64,000 bases of DNA from Acidobacteriota bacterium (GTDB lineage: Bacteria; Acidobacteriota; Blastocatellia; Pyrinomonadales; Pyrinomonadaceae). Location: positions 1 to 64,000 of the forward strand of contig JAFAZX010000068.1 of assembly GCA_019239425.1 (NCBI GenBank), read 5' to 3'. The notes under the pieces are model-generated. The model made no database searches. It saw only the letters and a program-made list of their open reading frames with translations, and had not been told where the DNA came from. This document shows, in pieces, positions 41,811-48,723 of this stretch; within the stretch, counting starts at the first letter, position 1, and the number at the start of each line of letters is the position of its first letter. The translations under genes and the position numbers were made by a program.

Positions 41811-44222
41811 TTAATTGCGAAGGGGCTTGCCCGTCTTGAGCATGTGCGCGATGCGCTCCTGCGTCTGGCGCATGCCGCACAAGCTAAGGAACGCCTCGCG
41901 TTCGAGGTCGAGGAGGTACTGCTCGGAGACGCGCGTCTCGTGGTTGAGGTCGCCGCCGGTCAGGATGCGCGCGAGCCTCTCGCCGATGACCGCATCGTAG
42001 TCGGAGATGAAGCCGCCGCGCTTCAACTGGTGTATGCCGAGCTTGAGGGTCGAGAGGGCGGCGTTACCCAGGGCCAGTACGTCCGCCCTCTGCTGCGGCT
42101 GCGTGTAGCCCGTCGCGGCGAGCGCCAAGACCTCCTGCTTCGCGTCGGCGACGAGGCGGTCTGCGTTCATCGAGTAGGAGTCCTCTTCGCGCAGGAACCC
42201 GAGCGCCTTCGCCTCGGCCGCCGAGGTCGCCACCTTCGCCAGCGCGATGGTCTCGAACGCGCGCTTGACGAAGGGGAACGGGTCGGCCTCCGTCACGCCG
42301 GGCGGGATGGAGTCGAGCGCGCGCACGAGCATCTCCTTCGTCCCGCCGCCCGCGGGGATGAGGCCGACGCCGACCTCGACCAGTCCGATGTAGGTCTCGG
42401 CCGAGGCGCGCGCGCGGTCGGCGTGCAGCGTCATCTCGCACCCGCCGCCGAAGGTCATCTGGAACGGCGCGACGACGACGGGCTTCGGCGAGTAGCGCAG
42501 CGACATCGTCGCCTGCTGAAACTGGCGAATGCCGAGGTCGATCTCGTCCCACTCCTCCTCCTGCGCGCCCATCAGGACGAGCATGATGTTCGCGCCGACC
42601 GAGAAGTTCTGCCCCTGATTTCCGACGACGAGGCCGAGGAAGTTCTTCTCGACTTCGGTCAGAGCCGCCTTCACCATCTGCAGCGTGTCGCCGCCGATGG
42701 AGTTCATCTTCGAGTGGAACTCAAGGCATGCCACGCCGTCGCCCAAATCTATCAGCGACGCGCCCGCGTTCTTCCTGATGACGCCCATGCGCTCTTTCAG
42801 AGACTTGAGGACGACGACGCCCGGCTGCTCGTTGACGGGCTTGTACTCGCCCGACTCGAAATCGAAGAAGGAGTCTCGGCCCGCCTCCGATTTGTAGAAG
42901 GTGTGCGCGCCCGCGTCCAGCATCTTCTGCACGTTGGCGGGAACCGTCCTCCCCTCTTCCTTCCACCGGCGGACGACCTTCTCGACGCCGACCGCGTCCC
43001 AGGCCTCGAAGACGCCCAACTCCCAGCCGAAGCCCCACTTCATCGCGCGGTCAACCTCGACGACCGTGTCGGCGATCTCCGGGATGCGGTTCGCGGCGTA
43101 GGCGAAGACGCGCGAGGAGGTCTTCCAGAGGAACTCGCCCACGCGGTCTTTGCCCCAGAAGAGCGACTTGACGCGTGCGCGCGTGTCCTCGATGTTCTTC
43201 GCCGCTTCGAGCGAGGGGAACTTCGCCTTCTGCGGCGGGCGGTATTCGAGCGAGGCCACGTCGAGCGTCCAGATGTCGCTCTTCCCGCCCTCGCCCTTCC
43301 GCTTCTGGTAGAAGCCGCCCTTCGTCTTGTCGCCGAGGATGCCACGGCCGACCATCTGCTCGAAGAACTCCGGAAGCCGATAGACCGCGCGCTCCTCGTC
43401 TTCGGGCACGGCCTCGTACAGGTTGCGCGCGACGTGTGCGAGCACGTCCAGGCCGACGAGGTCGAACGTGCGGAAGGTCGCGGACTTTGGCCGCCCCATC
43501 GCCGGCCCCGTAATCTTGTCCACCTCCTCGATGGTGAAGCCGCCCTCGCCGAGCACGCCCAGGGTCACCAGCGCGCCGTAGGTGCCGATGCGGTTGGCGA
43601 TGAAGTTCGGCCTGTCCTTCGCCACCACCACGCCCTTCCCCAGACGCTGGTCTAAGAAGCCGTAGACGGAGCACGAGACTTCGGGCTTCGTCCACTCGGT
43701 GCGGATCAGCTCGACGAGGTGCAGGTAGCGCGGCGGGTTGAAGAAGTGCGTGCCGAGGAAGTGCGCGCGGAACTCTTCGGAGAAGCCCTCGGCGATCTGG
43801 CGGATGGGGATGCCCGAGGTGTTTGAGGCGACGACCGAGCCGGGCTTGCGGAACTTCTCGACCTTCTCGAACAGGCTCCGCTTGACGTCGAGCCTTTCGA
43901 CGACGGCCTCGATGACGAGGTCACAGTCCCTGATGCGCGGCAGGTCGTCTTCGAAGTTGCCCGGCGTGACGAGTGCTGCTGCGGCGGCGGTGAAGAACGC
44001 GGCGGGCTTGGCCTTCTTCGCGGCCTCCAGCCCTGCGCGCGCGACGCGGTCGCGCACCTCTTTCGATTCGAGCGTCAGACCGCGCGCGTGCTCTTCCGCG
44101 GTCGGCTCCTTCGGCACAATATCTAGCAACAGCGTGGGGATGCCCGCGTTGGCGAGGTGCGCGGCGATCTGCGCGCCCATCGTGCCCGCGCCCAGGACGG
44201 CGGCCTTTTCAATCCGAAGCAT
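41811..44222 (-). CDS. fadN: 3-hydroxyacyl-CoA dehydrogenase/enoyl-CoA hydratase, FadN-like
   Basis: 803 residues from MLRIEKAAVLGAGTMG; the open frame extends 24 codons upstream, but that would put the start inside the promoter. The N-terminal NAD domain (GAGTMGAQIAAHLANAGI) and THFFNPPRYLHLVEL belong to the dehydrogenase half. The hydratase-like half (FSVGANIMLVLMG, FGGGCEMTLHADRARA, GVGLIPAGGG) is at the C-terminus. This order, dehydrogenase first, is that of FadN rather than E. coli FadB. It catalyses the hydration and oxidation steps of beta-oxidation and is the first gene of the operon. Confidence 0.92.
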   Translation of the reverse strand: MLRIEKAAVLGAGTMGAQIAAHLANAGIPTLLLDIVPKEPTAEEHARGLTLESKEVRDRVARAGLEAAKKAKPAAFFTAAAAALVTPGNFEDDLPRIRDCDLVIEAVVERLDVKRSLFEKVEKFRKPGSVVASNTSGIPIRQIAEGFSEEFRAHFLGTHFFNPPRYLHLVELIRTEWTKPEVSCSVYGFLDQRLGKGVVVAKDRPNFIANRIGTYGALVTLGVLGEGGFTIEEVDKITGPAMGRPKSATFRTFDLVGLDVLAHVARNLYEAVPEDEERAVYRLPEFFEQMVGRGILGDKTKGGFYQKRKGEGGKSDIWTLDVASLEYRPPQKAKFPSLEAAKNIEDTRARVKSLFWGKDRVGEFLWKTSSRVFAYAANRIPEIADTVVEVDRAMKWGFGWELGVFEAWDAVGVEKVVRRWKEEGRTVPANVQKMLDAGAHTFYKSEAGRDSFFDFESGEYKPVNEQPGVVVLKSLKERMGVIRKNAGASLIDLGDGVACLEFHSKMNSIGGDTLQMVKAALTEVEKNFLGLVVGNQGQNFSVGANIMLVLMGAQEEEWDEIDLGIRQFQQATMSLRYSPKPVVVAPFQMTFGGGCEMTLHADRARASAETYIGLVEVGVGLIPAGGGTKEMLVRALDSIPPGVTEADPFPFVKRAFETIALAKVATSAAEAKALGFLREEDSYSMNADRLVADAKQEVLALAATGYTQPQQRADVLALGNAALSTLKLGIHQLKRGGFISDYDAVIGERLARILTGGDLNHETRVSEQYLLDLEREAFLSLCGMRQTQERIAHMLKTGKPLRN

Positions 44223-44276
44223 AAGGGGATTTCGACTCCGAAGCTTTTTTAGAATTTCCCTGCCGGTTCGAACCCC

Positions 44277-44305
44277 ATCATACTGAATGAGCATTCATTC
44301 AGCAA
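44277..44305 (-). promoter_or_regulatory. Promoter of the fad operon with an embedded FadR-type operator
   Basis: On the minus strand a -10 element TATGAT (44277-44282) is preceded at 17 bp by a partial -35 TTGCTG (44300-44305). Between them lies CTGAATGAGCATTCATTCAG (44283-44302), an 8-bp inverted repeat with a 4-bp spacer. TGAATGA-n-TCATTCA is the known operator of TetR-type FadR repressors, released by long-chain acyl-CoA. The site lies between the core elements, where a bound repressor would block polymerase. No tetR gene is in the window. Confidence 0.75.
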
Positions 44306-44429
44306 GGCCGCCCGCGCCCGTTCGCTGCCTGCGGCGGCCGAACTATCTGTCAGTTCGGGCATGAATCCTGAAGTGACGGAGCATAAAGTGAGAAAATTTC
44401 GGGAAGTAAGAACTGCTGTGAGGTAATTG

Positions 44430-47400
44430 CTATTGTGCTTGTTCCCGAACGATTCGAATGCCATCCCACGCTGGCAGTCTGCCTTCTTCGCGGGCGACGA
44501 CTATTGTGATCCACCAAAAAATCTCTAATACTTCTTCAACCGTCAACTCTCTGACGGGTTTTCGGGTGGGGAATGCGGGGGCCGCGGGTTGCACTGACGG
44601 ACTAAATTGATAGAACTTCTCCTGATAACCTGAATAAGCGTATTCAAGAATGCGCGCGACGTACTGCCGCTGAGCCCGCCGCCTGTCGATTTTAACCTTG
44701 GCGGCAACCGCTGCTGCGATGTCTCGTATCAGATGAGCCCGTTGCAGTAGAACCTCCTTTGAGTCAATCGGGGGAGGCACGGAGGCCATCTGGTAATAGT
44801 GTGATGAGATATCGCCGAGCGCGAGAATGGAGTTAAGAATCTCGTCCGCATAGCCGACGATTGAATCCGATGACTTGGAGTTATGGATATTTTGGGCGAA
44901 GGCGCTGGCCTCGCTAAAGGCGCGCGCACGTTCTGTCTCAAAAGCAATTACGCCTGCCCGATCACGGTTCAAGCTACGATCAAGCCGCGGCGTGCGGGCT
45001 CGCGCAAGGTCAATCGAACGAATGAGCTGTTGCGCGAGTCCGCGGGCGACGGCTCGGCACGCGCCCCCATCGTCGCCGTGGGCGTTCCCCAGCGTCCGAT
45101 CCATCGCCCCTTCGAAGATGCTATCGACGGCCGTGGCCTTATCGAGTTGACGGCCTAAGTAAAGCACCACCACTTGAAAAATTTTACCGCCGAAGCTTAG
45201 GACGGGAACGTTGGAAAGACCTATAAAACTTTCGACCACGGGGGGCAGGGGGAGGGTCGAGAGACTGGAAAGGTGCTGCCTGATCGTGTTCCTGCACGCA
45301 TCCGTCAGTCCCACGATACTGAAGGCCGAACCGTCGTCATCAACACACCATGAGCCCAGTTCGGGCGTTTGCGCTGGGAATTGGCTGGCCTCCTCGGGAC
45401 GAGGTAAACGGTAGCGGGTGCTGCCGCCCTGCCTTTGCGTGAGCCACAGGCAAAACGCCCTAGCGTCTTCAGCCCGCACTCCTGTCACAGGCTCACTGGC
45501 CCGGCCGGAGGGGAAAGATGCTTGTGTCCAATGATCCGGCTGGTGATGCTTGTCCTGCGAACGCATCTCGTCCAGGAACAGTTGATATTCGGCGCAGGTC
45601 AGATATTGGAGGTCAATATCGTCCCATTCGGACATGCGGTGCAGGGATTTAAGGCGATTCGATAACTGAACTTCGGCGGCTAACTGTCGGCGCTTGTAGT
45701 CGGGTGACTCCAGGTCGGCGACGATACGACTCTCGGCCATACGGCGCACCGCCGGGTCGAGTTTAAGCGCTTCGCGCAAGCAGTCGGCGGCAAGCGTCAA
45801 GGCCAGCAGGTCGTCGACCTCCAAGCAGGCTCTAACCAGTTGTGTGGCGTCGCCCTGTGCGGCGTACAGCCGTAGCGTCTCGTGCCACCAACTGTCGCCG
45901 ACCATTGTGCTCCAGTTGTGAGTCGCGGTTGTCTGTTCCAGCCAATGCGCGGCGGTGAGATACTCCTGGAAAGTGAGATGCGCGAAGCTCCACTGTCTGG
46001 TTTCACGTTCTAATAACAGGCCGCTACTACTTTGGAGTTCGAACAAAAACTTGCCGGCGGTTGCCTGGCCCCACCCGACCTCCTCCAGCGGCACACGGAT
46101 AACCGACTCCGCGTCTGTGGCGTTAATCTTCCGCAGTTTGCGCCTCATCATCTGAGCCGCCAGAGGTCTCAGGACGACAAGCTTCTGTGCGGCTTTAAGT
46201 TGATCCTGTAGCCCCCTAGTCTGCCGCCAACGGCCTAGCAGCACCTCACATATTTCAGCGTACAGTTCAACCCGGCTGCCCGGCAGCGCGCCGTGATAAC
46301 GGTGCACCATCGCTATCATCGTAAGTAAGAGGGGGTTGACGGTCAGCTCATTTAAGGAAGGTAGTTTGCGCAGGCGTTGAAGCAGGTCGTCGGCATCCTT
46401 TTGAGCCCTGTTTCGCACGCCCTCGTCGTTGCGGTTGCCGGAACTCATTATTTCGTTAGCCAGGTACCAGCTTTCAATAAATCTCTGGACTTGAACGGGA
46501 TTGAACGGCTGCACCTCTAAAACGTGCGCCCGCTGCAACGGCGCGTCAAGATAGCCTTGCGGGCGTGCGGTAAGGATGAACCGGCACCGCGGGTAGTTCT
46601 TAATCTGATTATCGACCCATGCCGAGACGACCTTCCTTTGCTGGAGTTCGGCTACTTCGTCTAACCCGTCGAGGAGCACCATGCAGCCGCCACGCTCAAG
46701 GCGCGCCTTGAACCAGCCTGACGGCGGCTTGAGCGTCGCAAACTGTTTCCTGTTCTCAAAATAATCTTGAACCAGGTCGCCCAACGACGGACAGTCTTCC
46801 TGTGTGATGGCCTCTATGTGATCGCGCAGGAACAGCAGCACAGGGATATACGCCCGCACCCGGTAGAAGCGCTGGCGATTGCCGGCCAGGGTCACAGCCA
46901 TGTGTTGAAGCAGCGTCGTCTTGCCGCAACCGGGCGGCCCGATGATGGCAAGCGCAGTCGCCTCGGACGCCTTCGATTGTGTCGAACGTAAAAAATCCCA
47001 GATCGGCCTGTTTCCGGAAACGTCGCTTTGGGAGATAAGGTCTCTGTTAAATTTTTGAGGGTTACTGGGGTGTATGCGCAGGTCTACGAAGACCTGGTCA
47101 AGCGATAACGTGTAAGTGTTGACCAGACCTAAACCGCGCACATTAAAGACCCCGTGGTCGCGGATGACTTGTTGTTTATACCGGCGACGAAATCCTGAAA
47201 GTAAGGTGGCTGTGTATACCTTTACACGGTCGGCCGTCCCTTCGACGATATCGGGCTCAAGCTTACTCCAGACCTTCCTACCGAAGGCGAGGGCGAGGAC
47301 TCCTGCCTCATACGCCAGGACGACGAATGCGGTGAGCCCGGGATTTTGACGCGCGCTATCCCACCAGTTGGCGGCCGCCCCGATGAGAGGTACCTGAGAG

Positions 47401-47465
47401 GCAGCCACAATCACGGCAAATCCCAAACCCCTCAGAGCGCCGTTCTTGAGCATCTCGTCGGACAT
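44430..47465 (-). CDS. Membrane-anchored NACHT STAND NTPase with an FGE/SUMF1-like domain
   Basis: 1,011 residues. Two predicted membrane helices (about 8-33 and 43-61) and a linker with RDHGVFNVRGLGLVN precede the NACHT core. Walker A is IIGPPGCGKTTLL (about 173-185), Walker B is MVLLDGLDEVAE (about 262-273), the sensor is RFILTARPQGY, and the winged-helix zone includes LPSLNELTVNPLLLTMI. A domain at about 610-700 (LTCAEYQLFLDEM, QPDHW, EPVTGVRAEDARAFCLWL, YRLPRPEEASQF) has the formylglycine-generating-enzyme/C-type-lectin pattern. The C-terminal 300 residues are helical and unassigned. Bacterial NACHT proteins include antiphage defence sensors; the role here is inferred. Base composition is clearly lower in G+C than flanking genes. 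Confidence 0.88.
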   Translation of the reverse strand: MSDEMLKNGALRGLGFAVIVAASQVPLIGAAANWWDSARQNPGLTAFVVLAYEAGVLALAFGRKVWSKLEPDIVEGTADRVKVYTATLLSGFRRRYKQQVIRDHGVFNVRGLGLVNTYTLSLDQVFVDLRIHPSNPQKFNRDLISQSDVSGNRPIWDFLRSTQSKASEATALAIIGPPGCGKTTLLQHMAVTLAGNRQRFYRVRAYIPVLLFLRDHIEAITQEDCPSLGDLVQDYFENRKQFATLKPPSGWFKARLERGGCMVLLDGLDEVAELQQRKVVSAWVDNQIKNYPRCRFILTARPQGYLDAPLQRAHVLEVQPFNPVQVQRFIESWYLANEIMSSGNRNDEGVRNRAQKDADDLLQRLRKLPSLNELTVNPLLLTMIAMVHRYHGALPGSRVELYAEICEVLLGRWRQTRGLQDQLKAAQKLVVLRPLAAQMMRRKLRKINATDAESVIRVPLEEVGWGQATAGKFLFELQSSSGLLLERETRQWSFAHLTFQEYLTAAHWLEQTTATHNWSTMVGDSWWHETLRLYAAQGDATQLVRACLEVDDLLALTLAADCLREALKLDPAVRRMAESRIVADLESPDYKRRQLAAEVQLSNRLKSLHRMSEWDDIDLQYLTCAEYQLFLDEMRSQDKHHQPDHWTQASFPSGRASEPVTGVRAEDARAFCLWLTQRQGGSTRYRLPRPEEASQFPAQTPELGSWCVDDDGSAFSIVGLTDACRNTIRQHLSSLSTLPLPPVVESFIGLSNVPVLSFGGKIFQVVVLYLGRQLDKATAVDSIFEGAMDRTLGNAHGDDGGACRAVARGLAQQLIRSIDLARARTPRLDRSLNRDRAGVIAFETERARAFSEASAFAQNIHNSKSSDSIVGYADEILNSILALGDISSHYYQMASVPPPIDSKEVLLQRAHLIRDIAAAVAAKVKIDRRRAQRQYVARILEYAYSGYQEKFYQFSPSVQPAAPAFPTRKPVRELTVEEVLEIFWWITIVVAREEGRLPAWDGIRIVREQAQ

Positions 47466-47760
47466 AGATTCTTTATGGTGACGTGGGCTTGGTGGGGCCT
47501 CATCTAGCCGGGTTAGAAAGGGTAAATGAGTCCACGTGAGCTTCTAAGACGATTACCGTGTGCGTGATGTTACGCTGGCAAGATATTCCTACCGATGTAG
47601 GGTGTCAATAGTCAGAATTCCTGGCCGACACGTCCGGCGGATTGCCTCGCTTTGTGAGCGAGTGTGGTTGATGTCTGATGGAGGTGGCTCTCACTTTGTG
47701 TTAGAACCGACAACGGTTATCCGGCCACGAAGTCTTTCACTTGTTAATGGAGGAGACGTC
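47466..47760. other. 295-bp divergent, A+T-richer intergenic region
   Basis: It lies between the NACHT gene and the secreted LRR gene and should hold promoters for both. Its base composition matches the NACHT gene rather than the genome norm. The only clear element is GGAGGAG at 47750-47756 before the LRR gene's TTG start. No palindrome family or RNA motif was seen. Confidence 0.5.
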
Positions 47761-48594
47761 TTGAGAGTAAGCTTGCTGACTAGATTTGCGATTGGGCTCT
47801 TATCCCTTCACCTCTTCGCAGGGGGCGCGGCGTTCGCGCGGCAGGACGAGGGGGCTTACGACAGTCTGGGGAAGGCTCTGCGCGAGCCGTCGAAGGTGCG
47901 GCGTCTGACGCTGGGGCCGGAAGACCCGGAGGCGAAGCACCTGCCGCCCGGGCTGGGGCGGCTCGTCAATCTGGAGGCGCTGGAACTCGCGTGCATGGAG
48001 AAGCTGGTTGACCTGCCGGAAGAGCTGGGTCAGTTGCGGAACCTGCGGGAGCTGGTCATCGACAACGGTAACGGCTGCTCGATGAACGTCGTGCTGCCGC
48101 GCTCAATCGGGCGGCTGTCGAACCTGCGCGTGCTGCGGCTCTACGGCGCGCTCGACCCGCGCGACCTGGAGAGTAAGAGGCCGGGCAAGAGTAAGCCCCT
48201 GCCGGACACGCTCGGCGAGTTGCAGGGTCTGGAGGAGCTCGACCTCGGCCGGAACGGGCTGGACGTGGTGCCGCCGCAGGTCGCCGGGCTGCGCGGTTTG
48301 AAGAAGCTCGCGCTCGACTACAACAGCATCCGCCAAATCCCCGCCTTCGTCGGCGAGCTGCCGAACCTCGAAGAGCTTTCGGTGAACGCGAACGGAGGCG
48401 TCGCGCTGCCGCAGTCCCTGGCGAAGCGAAGGGGCCTGAAGGTCTTCATGGGGAACAACCGGCTCACGCTGGCCGCGCAGAAGCAGCTGCGCGCGCGCTT
48501 CCCGCAGGCGGTCTTCTCCTTCGAGAACGAGTACGACGACGACGCGGCGAACCAGGAAGCGCCGAAGCCGGGACGGAAATCAAGGCGGCGTTAG
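47761..48594 (+). CDS. Secreted leucine-rich-repeat protein
   Basis: 277 residues from a TTG start, chosen because GGAGGAG stands a few bases upstream and the product then begins with a signal peptide (LLSLHLFAGGAAFARQ). About six to seven LRRs follow (LPPGLGRLVNLEALEL, LPEELGQLRNLRELVID, IGRLSNLRVLRLYG, LGELQGLEELDLGRNGLDV, VAGLRGLKKLALDYN, GELPNLEELSVNANG). A charged tail ends KPGRKSRRR. The protein should be periplasmic or outside the cell and bind a protein or glycan. It is divergent from the NACHT gene. From about 47820 on, its base composition returns to the high-G+C norm. Confidence 0.85.
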   Translation: MRVSLLTRFAIGLLSLHLFAGGAAFARQDEGAYDSLGKALREPSKVRRLTLGPEDPEAKHLPPGLGRLVNLEALELACMEKLVDLPEELGQLRNLRELVIDNGNGCSMNVVLPRSIGRLSNLRVLRLYGALDPRDLESKRPGKSKPLPDTLGELQGLEELDLGRNGLDVVPPQVAGLRGLKKLALDYNSIRQIPAFVGELPNLEELSVNANGGVALPQSLAKRRGLKVFMGNNRLTLAAQKQLRARFPQAVFSFENEYDDDAANQEAPKPGRKSRRR

Positions 48595-48663
48595 ACGGTA
48601 CGCGGCGGGCGTGGCCCGAAACCTCCTCTGATCCTTTCGCGGCGCGATTTGCGCGTATGTGAG

Positions 48664-48684
48664 TGGCCGGGATTTTCCCCGGCC
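48664..48684. other. Short hairpin in the leader of the tail-fibre-like gene
   Basis: A 7-bp stem (GGCCGGG at 48665-48671 with CCCGGCC at 48678-48684) and a 6-nt loop, ATTTTC. No T-tract follows, so it is a weak terminator candidate for the LRR gene or a 5' leader structure of the next gene. Confidence 0.4.
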
Positions 48685-48723
48685 CAGATTGAAGGGATCT
48701 GATTCGGAGGTTTCATAAATACC

